A DNA stretch of 64,000 nucleotides from assembly GCF_004792665.1 (NCBI RefSeq), contig NZ_SRZX01000001.1:62001-126000 (forward strand). Reading direction: 5' to 3'. Below, one piece after another: positions 34,229-44,363 of the stretch (its first letter is position 1; each line of letters starts with the position of its first letter). Under the pieces are notes generated by a model, which was given only the letters and a program-made list of their open reading frames with translations, was not told the DNA's origin and did not search any database. Made by a program: the position numbers and the translations under genes. This DNA is from Marinobacter orientalis. GTDB lineage: Bacteria; Pseudomonadota; Gammaproteobacteria; Pseudomonadales; Oleiphilaceae.

Positions 34229-34921
34229 ATGAAGCTTTCACGAATTCTCAGTAATCATAACGGTGTCAGCCGCAAGCAGGCCAACGCATCAATCGCCGCC
34301 GGGAAGGTAATGGTGGACGACGCTGTCTGCCGCGAGGCTGCCTGTGAAGTGGACCGTTTCTCAACAGTGACCTGCCATGGCCGCGTTTTTCAGGCGGCTG
34401 AACCGGCCCATTATCTGATGCTGCACAAACCGCCGGGGTACCTCAGTGCCACCGAAGACAAGGTTCACAAAACGGTAATGGCGTTGATCGACCCCGGCCT
34501 GCACAAAAATCTCCATATAGCCGGCCGGCTCGACCGCGCCAGTACCGGATTGCTGATTCTCACCAATGACGGAACCTGGTCGCGCCGGCTGACCGAGCCT
34601 CAAATCAGGGTACCGAAGGTTTACCGGGTCACCACCGCCAGCACGATCACCCCGGAAACAGCCGAACGTTTCGCGGAGGGGATCTGGTTCGAATTCGAAC
34701 AGCTCAGAACCTCGCCAGCCAGGCTCGAACTTCTCGGCGCGCAGACAGCGCGGGTTACTATCTACGAAGGCCGTTATCACCAGGTGAAACGCATGTTTCA
34801 TGCCGTAGGCAATCGAATAACTACCCTGCATCGTGAGAGTATGGGTAACATCCACCTTGATGACAGCCTTACATCCGGCGCCTACCGCCGGCTGACAAAA
34901 ATGGAGATCAGCTCCTTCTGA
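34229..34921 (+). CDS. rsuA: 16S rRNA pseudouridine(516) synthase RsuA
   Basis: A 230-residue enzyme that isomerises U516 of 16S rRNA to pseudouridine. It has an N-terminal S4 RNA-binding domain (about 1-60: MKLSRILSNHNGVSRKQAN) and a RluA/RsuA catalytic domain with the nucleophilic Asp in LHIAGRLDRASTGLLILTND near residue 103. KPPGYLSAT precedes it and VTIYEGRYHQVKRMFHAVGN follows, the latter giving the Lys/Arg of the active site. Length and order match E. coli RsuA. It is followed 13 bases later by a dicarboxylate symporter gene. Confidence 0.9.
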   Translation: MKLSRILSNHNGVSRKQANASIAAGKVMVDDAVCREAACEVDRFSTVTCHGRVFQAAEPAHYLMLHKPPGYLSATEDKVHKTVMALIDPGLHKNLHIAGRLDRASTGLLILTNDGTWSRRLTEPQIRVPKVYRVTTASTITPETAERFAEGIWFEFEQLRTSPARLELLGAQTARVTIYEGRYHQVKRMFHAVGNRITTLHRESMGNIHLDDSLTSGAYRRLTKMEISSF

Positions 34922-34934
34922 GCAGGCCCCCTCT

Positions 34935-36284
34935 ATGACGGACAACGACAGCTCAAACTATTATCCCCGACCGCTAAAATATCTGAGTGGCTATCTGTCC
35001 GGGCTGGTGGAGGGCCGGCTGTGGCTGAAAGTGCTCATTGGCATGTTCCTGGGGCTTGTCACCGGCACCTTGCTGGGCCCCTCTATTGGCCTTGTCGAGC
35101 CAGCGACAGGCACCCTCATCGGTAACTGGCTGGCATTTCCGGGGCAGCTCTTCCTCGCCACCATCCAGATGATCGTGATCCCGCTGGTTATTGCCTCTGT
35201 GGTGCGTGGCCTTGCCGCCAGCGAAGACCTGGAGCAACTCCGCAAGATGGGGCTGCGGGTGACCGGTTTCTTCGTAGTCACCACCGCCATCGCCGCGTCC
35301 ATCGGACTCTGGGTTGGCAATCTGATGAACCCCGGCGGCATGATGACCAGCCTGGCAAACACTGTCGCAGCCGGGGAAGGCACGACCACCACAGCGACCA
35401 TGCCCAGTGTGGACGAACTTCCCAAAACGCTGATTGGCCTGCTTCCCGGCAATCCACTGGACGCCATGGTCGAGGGCCAGATGCTACAGGTGGTGATTTT
35501 CTCCATCATAGTCGGCATCGCTCTGGTAAGCATGGCCCCGGAGAAATCCCGGCCCCTGCTGGACCTGCTGGACTCCCTGCAGCAGGTCTGCATGACGGTA
35601 GTGCGTTGGGCCATGCGGCTGGCGCCATACGCGGTGTTCGGTCTGATGGCACAGCTCACCACCACTATCGGCTTCCAGGCCATGGTGGGAATGGCATCCT
35701 ACGTAGCGACAGTACTGGTGGGGCTACTGCTCTTGCTCGGGGTGTATATGCTGATCCTCAAGATACTGGCCGGCCAACCCCCGATCCGGTTCATCAAGGA
35801 CAGCCGTGACGTTCTGCTACTGGCGTTTTCAACTTCAAGCTCTGCGGCAGTGATGCCACTGTCCATTCGCACTGCTGAAGACAAGCTCGGGGTGCGGCCT
35901 TCGGTTTCGCAATTCGTCATTCCGCTGGGCGCCACCATCAACATGAACGGCACGGCGCTGTACCAGGCGGTGGCGACGGTCTTCCTGGCCCAGGTCTATG
36001 GCATCGATCTCAGCATGGGCAGTATGGCGTTAGTCGTGGCCATGGCGGTAGGGGCCTCCATTGGCTCGCCGGCAACGCCGGGCGTGGGCATCGTCATTCT
36101 GGCAATGGTATTGCAGACAGTGGGTATTCCGCCCGGCGGTATTGCACTGATCATGGGCGTGGATCGGATTCTGGATATGTGTCGTACGGCGATCAACGTT
36201 ACCGGAGACCTGGTCACCTGCCGACTGGTGGAAAACTGGTCGGGCAAACGGCTACCTTCAGAGCCGGGGCCCCGGGAGTCATGA
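34935..36284 (+). CDS. Dicarboxylate/amino acid:cation symporter (DAACS family)
   Basis: A 449-residue symporter of the GltP/DctA/GltPh family that imports dicarboxylates or acidic amino acids with sodium ions or protons. It has eight helices and two re-entrant loops. Marks are FLATIQMIVIPLVIASVVRG near residue 80, the hairpin HP1 serine motif LLAFSTSSSAAVMPLSIRTA, then FVIPLGATINMNGTALYQAVA, and MAVGASIGSPATPGVGIVIL (HP2). VDRILDMCRTAINVTGD contains the Asp and Asn used for substrate amino and cation binding. The pattern allows glutamate/aspartate, which would fit the nearby glutamate genes, but C4-dicarboxylates are equally possible. Confidence 0.88.
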   Translation: MTDNDSSNYYPRPLKYLSGYLSGLVEGRLWLKVLIGMFLGLVTGTLLGPSIGLVEPATGTLIGNWLAFPGQLFLATIQMIVIPLVIASVVRGLAASEDLEQLRKMGLRVTGFFVVTTAIAASIGLWVGNLMNPGGMMTSLANTVAAGEGTTTTATMPSVDELPKTLIGLLPGNPLDAMVEGQMLQVVIFSIIVGIALVSMAPEKSRPLLDLLDSLQQVCMTVVRWAMRLAPYAVFGLMAQLTTTIGFQAMVGMASYVATVLVGLLLLLGVYMLILKILAGQPPIRFIKDSRDVLLLAFSTSSSAAVMPLSIRTAEDKLGVRPSVSQFVIPLGATINMNGTALYQAVATVFLAQVYGIDLSMGSMALVVAMAVGASIGSPATPGVGIVILAMVLQTVGIPPGGIALIMGVDRILDMCRTAINVTGDLVTCRLVENWSGKRLPSEPGPRES

Positions 36285-36346
36285 AGGCGACGTGCCGCAA
36301 AACTTTCTGGTAACCTGACTGCCTGAAAATTCAACCGGGAGTTCCC

Positions 36347-36991
36347 ATGACAACCGTGCAAATCGATATCGTTTCTGACATTGCCTGCCCGTGGTGCGCC
36401 ATTGGTTACGCCCGCCTGGAAAAGGCGATGGAAGCCCTGAAGGACGAGATGGACTTTGCTGTGGAATGGCATGCCTTTGAGCTGAACCCGGACCCTTCCG
36501 GCGACGGTGAACCTATCCTGCCGGCCCTGAGTCGCAAATACGGTCGCAGTGAAGACGAGATGAGGGCCAACCAGGCGCAGATGATTGAGATCGCCACAGA
36601 GCTGGGGCTGAATTTCGAGAAGCTTCAGCAACGGTATACCCGCAATACTTTCGATGCTCACAGGCTGGTGAAGTGGGCGGGGGAACAGGGTAAACAGACC
36701 GAGATGAAGATGGCTTTCTTCGAGGCCTATTTTGGCCGCGCCGAGAACATTTCAGATCCGGACGTGCTGATTCATTGCGTTGAGGCCATTGGCCTGGATG
36801 GCCAGCAAGCGCGGGAGGTGCTGGCATCCGACCGGTACGCGGATGCGGTGAGGCAGGATGAGGCTCAATACCAGCAAGCCGGGGTGTCAGCGGTGCCCGC
36901 CTTCATCATCAACCGGAAATATCTGGTTTCCGGTGCGCAGGAGCCGGAAACACTGACAAAAGCATTCCGGGAAATTGCCGAGGCTGCCTGA
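36347..36991 (+). CDS. DsbA-family oxidoreductase (FrnE-like)
   Basis: A 214-residue cytoplasmic protein of the DsbA/FrnE superfamily with a thioredoxin fold and a helical insert. The active site is DIACPWCAIGYARL near residues 10-23, a CxxC with Pro-Trp between, and the cis-Pro loop is VSAVPAFIINRKY near 185-197. HAFELNPDPSGDG and TFDAHRLVKWAGEQGK are family marks. Relatives include the polyketide-linked FrnE and stress-related disulfide isomerases. It has no signal peptide. GGGAGTTCCC precedes the ATG. Confidence 0.88.
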   Translation: MTTVQIDIVSDIACPWCAIGYARLEKAMEALKDEMDFAVEWHAFELNPDPSGDGEPILPALSRKYGRSEDEMRANQAQMIEIATELGLNFEKLQQRYTRNTFDAHRLVKWAGEQGKQTEMKMAFFEAYFGRAENISDPDVLIHCVEAIGLDGQQAREVLASDRYADAVRQDEAQYQQAGVSAVPAFIINRKYLVSGAQEPETLTKAFREIAEAA

Positions 36992-37015
36992 GAAATCCCC
37001 GGCAGTCGTCAGCAG

Positions 37016-37034
37016 CCCCCCCTTCCCTGGGGGG
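37016..37034. terminator. GC-only hairpin between convergent genes
   Basis: A run of C at 37016-37022 pairs with six G at 37029-37034 across a short loop, between the convergent DsbA-like gene and putA. It may stop transcription in both directions, though no T-run follows. Confidence 0.4.
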
Positions 37035-37052
37035 TATCCCGCGGACCAACCC

Positions 37053-40000
37053 TTACTCGGAGGCCGCGATCAGGCTGGCGTTACCGCCCGCTGCAGTGGT
37101 ATCCACACACAGGTGACGCTCAATTACGTAGCGCTGATCCAGCTTGTGCTCGGTGATCAGTGGCAGCAGCGCGCCGTCACGCTTCATCAGAGCCCGACGA
37201 TACGGCTTCAGCAGTGACGGCTTTGCACAGCTGACGACAGCATCGAAGCCATTAACCGTTTCAACCGCCTCAGGCTCCAGGCGGCCTTCCACACCGACTA
37301 CCGGCAGGCCAGCCCTGGCGGCGCGATCCACTGTGTGGCTGACACCCGGCGCAATGACCACCGCTTTGTTGCCCTGAGCCAGGGCCATCGTCATCTGTTC
37401 GATGGCTGTTTCCTTATCCGGGCCAAGACACAGCACGGTGCCACGGGCATGGTTGCTCAGAATGTTGCTTTCACCGGTTGGCCCGGGCATTTCCTCGGCG
37501 TGGGCATCAAGTGGCTCCGGAACCGAGTCAAACAACTGCTTCATGGTCTCGATTCGCGCTTTTGGCTTCGGGGAGTCCATCCCGTCAAGCTTGCCGATCA
37601 GGCTCTCCAGCTTCCTGGCATCCACTTTCCCGTCAATGGACTCCGTCGGGCGCTGGACCGTCTCCCCTTTCATGAATCGGCGCACGTACTGGGGGCCACC
37701 GGCTTTCGGACCGGTGCCGGACAGGCCTTCGCCACCGAACGGCTGGGAACCCACGATCGCACCGATCTGGTTGCGGTTGACGTAGGTGTTACCAACCTTG
37801 ATGCGACTGGCTATGCGGTCAACCCGGCGGTCTACGCGGCTGTGAACGCCAAAGGTCAGGCCGTAGCCCTTCGCATTGATATCATCCACCACTTTATCGA
37901 TGTCTTTCGCATCAAAGGTCGCCACATGGAGCACCGGGCCGAAGATTTCTTCTTCCAGATCCTCAATGCCATTCACCCTGAGCACTGCCGGAGACACAAA
38001 GTTGCCCTTGTGGGGCACTGACAGTTTCTTGAGAAGCTGGTCCCTGTTCTCGAACTTCTTGCAGTGATCGATGATTTTCCTGGCAGAGGGATCATCAATG
38101 ACCGGGCCTACGTCAGTAGACAACAGCCACGGATCACCAATGCCCAGCTCTTCCATGGCGCCGTACAGCATTTCCAGCAGGCTGTCTGCGATATCGTTCT
38201 GGATATACAACATCCGCAACGCGGAGCAGCGCTGGCCTGCACTCTGGAATGACGATGCCAGCACGTCCCGAACCACCTGCTCCGGAAGCGCGGTAGAATC
38301 CACGATCATGGCGTTCAGGCCGCCGGTCTCTGCCACCATGACGGCATCCGGTTCCATATTTTCTGCCATGGCCTTGTCGATCATCTTGGCGGTGTTGGTA
38401 GAACCGGTAAAGCAGACGCCGGCGACGCGGGAGTCCGAGGTCAGCCCCCCACCCACGGTGGCACCTGTACCCGGCAGCAGCTGGATCGCGTCCCTGGGAA
38501 TACCGGCCTCATGCATCAGCTCGACTGCCCGGACCGCCAGCAGCGAACTCTGCTCGGCCGGCTTGGCCAGAACCACGTTGCCGGCCACCAGGTTTGCCAG
38601 AATCTGGCCGGTAAAGATCGCCAGCGGGAAGTTCCAGGGCGAGATACACACAACCGGCCCCCGGGCTTCACCGCTATCTTCGTAGCGAACACCTTCGTTG
38701 GCATAAAAGTTGGCAAAATCCACTGCTTCGCGAATTTCAGCCACTGCGTCCGAAAGCGATTTACCGGCTTCCCGCGTGGTCAGCGCAAACAGCTCGTAGG
38801 TGTTCTCTTCATACAGATCCGCCACCTTACGCAGGCAGGCGGCACGTTCTTCCGCGGAGGTGGCAGACCAGGATTTGAAACCTTCCTGGGCGGCAGAAAT
38901 GGCCGTGTCGATATCGGCTTCGTTGGCCTGGGTAACATGGCCCACCAGATCGTCGGGGTTGGCCGGGTTGCGAACTACCTGTACTTCGGTACCCGATACA
39001 TCACCTGCGATCAGCGGCCCGCCCTTCCAGTGGTGTTCTTTATAGGCACCACGGCCCTTTTCGATGGCTTCGATCGTTACCGGATCAGTGAGATCCCAGC
39101 CTTTGGAGTTGCGGCGATTCTCACCGAAGATCCTGGACGGATGCACAATCGCCTTGCTGGAAATGTCTTCACCCATTTCCCTGACCGAATCGATCGGATC
39201 TTTCGCGATCGTTTCAGGTGTAATGCTTTCGTCCACAATCTGGTTTACGAAGGAACTGTTGGCACCGTTCTCCAGCAGTCGACGCACCAGATACGCCAGC
39301 AATTCCCGATGAGGCCCTACCGGCGCATAAATCCGGCAGGGTACGCCGCTCTCTTTCATGACCTGGCTGTGCAGGGATTCACCCATGCCGTGCAGGCGCT
39401 GAAACTCGTAATTGGCTTCGCCACGAACCCTGGCCAGCTCAAGAATTGCCGACACGGAATGGGCATTGTGGGTTGCGAACTGCGGGTAAATGCGGTCGGT
39501 CATATTCAGCAGCTTGGTGGAACAGGACAGGAACGACACATCACTGCAGGCCTTGCGCGTGAACACCGGGAATCCGTCCAGGCCCATTACCTGGGCACGC
39601 TTGATTTCAGCATCCCAGTACGCACCTTTGACCAGCCGTACCATGATACGACGATCGTATTTTTCGGCCATGGCATACAGCCAGTCCAGCAGGAACGACG
39701 CTCGCTTGCCGTAAGCCTGCACGACCACGCCAAAGCCATTCCAGCCTGCCAGCGCAGGGTCACTCAGAAGCGTCTCGATGACATCCAGTGAGAGGTCCAG
39801 CCGGTCCTGCTCTTCGGCGTCAATATTGAAGCCCATATTGGCGGCGGCAGCTTTGTTGACCAGCCGCTTGGCCCTGGGCACGAGCTCCTTCATAACCCGT
39901 TCTTTATTGCCATACTCATATCTTGCAAGCAACGCAGAGAGCTTGACCGAAATGCCCGGATTCTTGCGAACGTCACCACTGCAATGCCTGGCGATACTGT

Positions 40001-40682
40001 CGATGGCATCAGAGTAGGAATTGTAATAACGCTGGGCATCATGATCCGTGCGAGCAGCCTCCCCCAGCATGTCGTAGGAGTAGGTGTAGCCCTTCTTCAT
40101 GTAGTCTTCACCCGCTTTCTGGGCTTCCTTGATGTCGCGCCCGAGCACGAATTGCCGCCCCATCTCTTTCATGGCCTGGCCAGCAACCGTACGAATCACC
40201 GGTTCACCCATGCGTTTCAGGAGCTTACGGAGGGTTTCACCCACGCTTTTGCGCTCGGAATCCCTGAGCAGGTTGCTGGTCATCAGCAGGGCGATGGTCG
40301 CCGTGTTTATCAGCGAGGAAGAGGCCTTTCCCCTGTGGTCACCCCAGCATCCCGACGTGATCTTGTCTTCAATAAGATCATTAATGGTCGTGCTGTCCGG
40401 CACCCGCAACAGCGCTTCGGCCAGGCACATAAGCGCCACGCCCTCTTTGGTCGTCAGCCCGTACTCCGCCAGAAACTTTTCCATAATGGTGGACCTGGCG
40501 TTTTTGCGGACACTGCGCACCAGCTCCGCTGCGCGGGCGGAGATCGCCTTACGTTCTTCCTGGGTCAACTGAGCGCCAGCAATCATTTCACTGATGACGG
40601 TGTATTCATCGGCCAGATAATAATCACGAATGGCCTGCCTGCTATCGACGAGCTCTGGCGTCACTGATTGCTGCGGTCTCAT
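37053..40682 (-). CDS. putA: Bifunctional proline dehydrogenase / P5C dehydrogenase PutA
   Basis: A 1209-residue enzyme that oxidises proline to glutamate in two steps with FAD and NAD. The proline dehydrogenase barrel fills about residues 140-480: ISVKLSALLARYEYG, RLVKGAYWDAEIKRAQ, FATHNAHSV, FQRLHGMGE and GPHRELLAYLVRRLLENGAN. The aldehyde dehydrogenase part has SPWNFPLAIFTGQ, AETGGLNAMIV and catalytic Cys819 in QSAGQRCSALR. A C-terminal domain of about 200 residues follows. There is no N-terminal ribbon-helix-helix domain, so it does not repress its own gene. The start at 40682 has GAGAGG. It lies 168 bases downstream of the glutamate dehydrogenase gene on the same strand. Confidence 0.94.
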   Translation of the reverse strand: MRPQQSVTPELVDSRQAIRDYYLADEYTVISEMIAGAQLTQEERKAISARAAELVRSVRKNARSTIMEKFLAEYGLTTKEGVALMCLAEALLRVPDSTTINDLIEDKITSGCWGDHRGKASSSLINTATIALLMTSNLLRDSERKSVGETLRKLLKRMGEPVIRTVAGQAMKEMGRQFVLGRDIKEAQKAGEDYMKKGYTYSYDMLGEAARTDHDAQRYYNSYSDAIDSIARHCSGDVRKNPGISVKLSALLARYEYGNKERVMKELVPRAKRLVNKAAAANMGFNIDAEEQDRLDLSLDVIETLLSDPALAGWNGFGVVVQAYGKRASFLLDWLYAMAEKYDRRIMVRLVKGAYWDAEIKRAQVMGLDGFPVFTRKACSDVSFLSCSTKLLNMTDRIYPQFATHNAHSVSAILELARVRGEANYEFQRLHGMGESLHSQVMKESGVPCRIYAPVGPHRELLAYLVRRLLENGANSSFVNQIVDESITPETIAKDPIDSVREMGEDISSKAIVHPSRIFGENRRNSKGWDLTDPVTIEAIEKGRGAYKEHHWKGGPLIAGDVSGTEVQVVRNPANPDDLVGHVTQANEADIDTAISAAQEGFKSWSATSAEERAACLRKVADLYEENTYELFALTTREAGKSLSDAVAEIREAVDFANFYANEGVRYEDSGEARGPVVCISPWNFPLAIFTGQILANLVAGNVVLAKPAEQSSLLAVRAVELMHEAGIPRDAIQLLPGTGATVGGGLTSDSRVAGVCFTGSTNTAKMIDKAMAENMEPDAVMVAETGGLNAMIVDSTALPEQVVRDVLASSFQSAGQRCSALRMLYIQNDIADSLLEMLYGAMEELGIGDPWLLSTDVGPVIDDPSARKIIDHCKKFENRDQLLKKLSVPHKGNFVSPAVLRVNGIEDLEEEIFGPVLHVATFDAKDIDKVVDDINAKGYGLTFGVHSRVDRRVDRIASRIKVGNTYVNRNQIGAIVGSQPFGGEGLSGTGPKAGGPQYVRRFMKGETVQRPTESIDGKVDARKLESLIGKLDGMDSPKPKARIETMKQLFDSVPEPLDAHAEEMPGPTGESNILSNHARGTVLCLGPDKETAIEQMTMALAQGNKAVVIAPGVSHTVDRAARAGLPVVGVEGRLEPEAVETVNGFDAVVSCAKPSLLKPYRRALMKRDGALLPLITEHKLDQRYVIERHLCVDTTAAGGNASLIAASE

Positions 40683-40850
40683 ATTGAACCCTCTCAATTG
40701 TTTGTCTTCCCCGCATTCTACCGGGAACCACAAAGACTATTTGACTGTAAAAACCAGACAGGCGCGCCTTTCAGGCTTTTTTAATGAACCAGAATTTATA
40801 CTATTCCTGTCCCTGGCCTAATTTTTAGACGAAATAACTCAGTCAATCGA

Positions 40851-43800
40851 TTACTCCGCCTTGGCGGCCAGCTCCCGCAGCATACTGTGAGCCACGGAGA
40901 AGACTGCGCAATCCACGTCATTCGCCGCCTGCATGTCATCCAGCATCCGGTGCCAGCGTGTCAGAGGCGCCTGCTTTTCGTCGCGCCAGATCTCAAGCAG
41001 TTGCTCCGGCGATACCCGGTCGCCATTTTTCGCGGGAGCCACGGAAAACACACTCGAGGTGAGATTCCGCAACTGATGATCCAGTTCATCGCGGTAATGG
41101 AGCGTGGCCAGCACCTGCCAGTGGCCACGGGCCCTGAAGGCAAGCATCTGCTGGTCCAGCCAGGTCAGCTTAAGGCCTTCCCCCAGGCTGAAGTAAACCC
41201 ATGCCACCGCCTCCAGGTCCCGCTCCAGCTGACGGCCAATCTCGATAATATCCATCAGCCAGTACCGGCTTTCCGCGGATGCCGCGTAAGCGGCCAGCCC
41301 CTCCGGAACCGTCTGCTTACAATACCTATCATAGCGTTCCTTCCACCGACTTGCAGGAATCACCGATTCCAGCGTCTCTGTCGAGGCCAGGACTTCGGCC
41401 AGCGGCCGCTGATAGTGTGCAACACAGGAGCGCGGGTCCAGACCGCCCCGACAGTTGTGCAACAGCCAGCTGGTGCTGCGAGTGACCAGGCGTATCACGT
41501 CGCTGAACAGTTCCGCCTGTATGTCAGGGCTGATCTTTCCATCGAGACCTTCTGTCGCCCGCCACCGGGTCTCTACGTCATGGATCTGGAGAGAGATCAG
41601 GTAAGCTGCAGCAATCCGGCCGTAGTCGGCGCCCGTGGCGTCACGGAGTTTATCCGTCCAGCTGATACCCATACGGTTCACCATGTCGTTGGCAATCTGT
41701 GTGGCCGAGATCTCCGCACGTAACGGATGGGTATCAATCGCCTCGGGAAAATGCTCCAGCAGCGAGGCCGGAAACGCCGAATAAAGTGCCTGGGCAAAAC
41801 GGTCGTCGTGGACAATAGGCGTGGTCAGCAACGCCTGTTTGAGTTCGATCTTGGCGTAGGAAATCAGCACCGAAAGCTCCGGACGCGTGAGGCCGGAGGA
41901 GCGCTCCCGCCGTTCCATGAGCTCCTCATCGTCAGGCAGAAACTCCAGAGCCCGATCAAGCCTGCCTTCTGCTTCCAGCCGCTTCATCAGACGTTCGTAT
42001 TCATCCATGGCAGCAACCAGACCGCTTTCGGCAAGGCTTAACGCCATCGCCTGGCGATAGTTGTTACGCAGCACCAGCTCCGCCACTTCGCGCGTCATCG
42101 CCCTGAGCATCTGGTTACGCTCAGCAAGCGTCATCTGCCCACGACGTACCTGCTCATTGAGCAGGATCTTGATGTTCACCTCATGGTCCGAGCAATCCAC
42201 GCCGCCGGCGTTATCAATAAAGTCCGTGTTAGCCGCCCCGCCAGTGCGGGCAAAGGCAATACGAGCAAGCTGGGTAAAGCCCAGATTGCCGCCCTCGCCG
42301 AGTACCCGGCACCGTAACTGATGACTGTCAACTCTCACCGCGTCGTTGGATTTGTCGCCAACGTCTTCGTGGGATTCGCAAGCTGCCTTCACGTAGGTAC
42401 CAATACCGCCATTCCAGAGCATGTCCACCGGCGCCGTCAGCAGCGCCCTGATCAACTCGTTGGGCGGCAGGCGCTCAGCTTTGATACCCAGGCAGGCCTG
42501 CATTTGCGGCGAAACCGGAATCCACTTTGCGGCACGGGAAAAGACACCACCACCCGCGCTGATCAGCTGCTCGTCATAGTCCGCCCAGCTTGAGCCCGGC
42601 AACCCGAACAGACGCTTCCGTTCTGCGAACGAAGATGCCGCATCCGGTTCCGGATCAACGAAAATATGAAGGTGGTTGAACGCGCCGATCAGGCGAATCC
42701 GGTCCGACAACAGCATGCCGTTGCCGAACACATCGCCCGCCATGTCCCCGATACCAACGACAGTGAATTCATCGGTCTGGGTGTCGATGCCCTTCTCCAG
42801 GAAATGGCGTTTGACCGACTCCCAGGCTCCCCGCGCTGTAATCCCCATCTTCTTGTGGTCGTAACCTTCACTGCCGCCGGAGGCAAACGCATCTCCCAGC
42901 CAGAAACCATATTCATGGGCCAGCCGGTTGGCGATATCAGAGAAGGTTGCAGTGCCCTTGTCAGCAGCAACTACAAGGTAGGTGTCGTCGCCATCATGAC
43001 GAACCACTTCCGCTGGCGGTACAACCACACCCTCGTTCAGGTTGTCGGTCAGATCAAGCAAACCGCGGATAAACGTCTGGTAACAGGCAATGCCTTCCTC
43101 CCTCAAGGCCTCCCGGGAGCCGTCTTCCGGTGGATGCTTGATGACAAACCCGCCCTTGGCACCAACAGGCACGATCACCGAATTCTTTACCTGCTGGGCC
43201 TTCACCAGGCCCAGAACTTCCGTGCGATAATCCTCGCTACGGTCCGACCAGCGCAATCCACCCCGGGCCACCGGCCCCGCCCTCAGGTGAACACCTTCGA
43301 CACGGGGTGAACACACAAACACCTCGAAATGCGGACAGGGTTTGGGGATATCGGGAATGCAAGAGGGATCAAGCTTGAGTGAAAGGTAACCCTTGAACTC
43401 GCCGGTATCCTGATGCTGGAAATAATTGGTTCTCAGGGTCGCCTTGATAAGCACATAAAAGCGCCGGAGAATCCGGTCATCGTCGAGGCTTTTGACGGCA
43501 TCCAGAGCTTCAAGAATGCCGCTCTCAACGCGCTCAGCCTCGGAATCCCGCAGCTCAGCGATGGTAGCATCCGGATTGAATCTGGCATTGAAAAGGGCGA
43601 ACAGCAGCGAGGTAATCTCCAGGTGCCGGGCCAGGGTGTCGGCAATAAATGGCTGGCTGAATCCGAAACGCAGCTGCTTGATGTAACGGGAATAGGCCCG
43701 CAACACACTGACTTCGCGCCAGCCCAGGCTCGCCGCCATCATCAACTGGTTGAAGTCATCGTTCTCCGCAAAGCCATTCCAGATTTCGCGAAATCCTTCC

Positions 43801-44363
43801 TGCAGCAGGGGCTTGGCCTTTTCAACATCAGCCCCGCGGCAACGGGAATGGAACTGCACAGTAAAATCGCTGATCCCGAACCGCTCCCCGTCCCGTCGCT
43901 GGATACGGTAGGGATGCTCCCCCAGCACTCGCATGCCAAGGTTTTCCAGAATCGGAATCACATCCGACAGGATCACCGATTTACCCTGGCTGTAGAGTTT
44001 GAAACTCAATTCCTGTGCTCCCTGCTCAGCGGGCTGGTAGAAGCGCATCGGCACGTCGGAAGTCAGGGCAATGGACTGAATCTGCTGAATATCTTCAACA
44101 GCATCCGCAACGGAGAATTTTGATCGGTAGCTTGCGGGAAAGCCGCCGCTGAACATGCCGGCAAAGTCTTTTCCGGGCCCCTCTCCCAGAACCTCAACCA
44201 GCCGCTGCGTCAGAGCGTCGTCCCACGACCGGGACTCCGCCATCATGGTGGCAACAATTTCCCGCAGATTTCGTGAATCATCAGGGTCGTAATCTTCCCC
44301 CTCAAGGGTCTCTGAGAGTTGTTCCAGCAGGGTTTGTTTTTGTCGGGAATCGGGCTGGGACAT
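40851..44363 (-). CDS. NAD-specific glutamate dehydrogenase, short (N-truncated) form
   Basis: A 1170-residue protein of the large NAD-glutamate dehydrogenase family (GdhB, usually about 1600 residues), which deaminates glutamate to 2-oxoglutarate. The catalytic core is intact: LRAGPVARGGLRWSDRSEDY, VIVPVGAKGGFVIK, FTVVGIGDMAGDVFGNGMLL and NGGIGTYVKA. What is missing is the first 400 or so residues with the ACT-like regulatory domains. The stretch upstream is only a short gap before the divergent Lrp gene, so the missing part is not lost to a frameshift there. GGAG precedes the chosen ATG. It lies upstream of putA, whose product it would consume. Confidence 0.88.
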   Translation of the reverse strand: MSQPDSRQKQTLLEQLSETLEGEDYDPDDSRNLREIVATMMAESRSWDDALTQRLVEVLGEGPGKDFAGMFSGGFPASYRSKFSVADAVEDIQQIQSIALTSDVPMRFYQPAEQGAQELSFKLYSQGKSVILSDVIPILENLGMRVLGEHPYRIQRRDGERFGISDFTVQFHSRCRGADVEKAKPLLQEGFREIWNGFAENDDFNQLMMAASLGWREVSVLRAYSRYIKQLRFGFSQPFIADTLARHLEITSLLFALFNARFNPDATIAELRDSEAERVESGILEALDAVKSLDDDRILRRFYVLIKATLRTNYFQHQDTGEFKGYLSLKLDPSCIPDIPKPCPHFEVFVCSPRVEGVHLRAGPVARGGLRWSDRSEDYRTEVLGLVKAQQVKNSVIVPVGAKGGFVIKHPPEDGSREALREEGIACYQTFIRGLLDLTDNLNEGVVVPPAEVVRHDGDDTYLVVAADKGTATFSDIANRLAHEYGFWLGDAFASGGSEGYDHKKMGITARGAWESVKRHFLEKGIDTQTDEFTVVGIGDMAGDVFGNGMLLSDRIRLIGAFNHLHIFVDPEPDAASSFAERKRLFGLPGSSWADYDEQLISAGGGVFSRAAKWIPVSPQMQACLGIKAERLPPNELIRALLTAPVDMLWNGGIGTYVKAACESHEDVGDKSNDAVRVDSHQLRCRVLGEGGNLGFTQLARIAFARTGGAANTDFIDNAGGVDCSDHEVNIKILLNEQVRRGQMTLAERNQMLRAMTREVAELVLRNNYRQAMALSLAESGLVAAMDEYERLMKRLEAEGRLDRALEFLPDDEELMERRERSSGLTRPELSVLISYAKIELKQALLTTPIVHDDRFAQALYSAFPASLLEHFPEAIDTHPLRAEISATQIANDMVNRMGISWTDKLRDATGADYGRIAAAYLISLQIHDVETRWRATEGLDGKISPDIQAELFSDVIRLVTRSTSWLLHNCRGGLDPRSCVAHYQRPLAEVLASTETLESVIPASRWKERYDRYCKQTVPEGLAAYAASAESRYWLMDIIEIGRQLERDLEAVAWVYFSLGEGLKLTWLDQQMLAFRARGHWQVLATLHYRDELDHQLRNLTSSVFSVAPAKNGDRVSPEQLLEIWRDEKQAPLTRWHRMLDDMQAANDVDCAVFSVAHSMLRELAAKAE

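Noticed and set aside
38511..39791. A plus-strand frame of 426 codons across putA
   Set aside because: PutA motifs are continuous on the minus strand, so this is a shadow frame.
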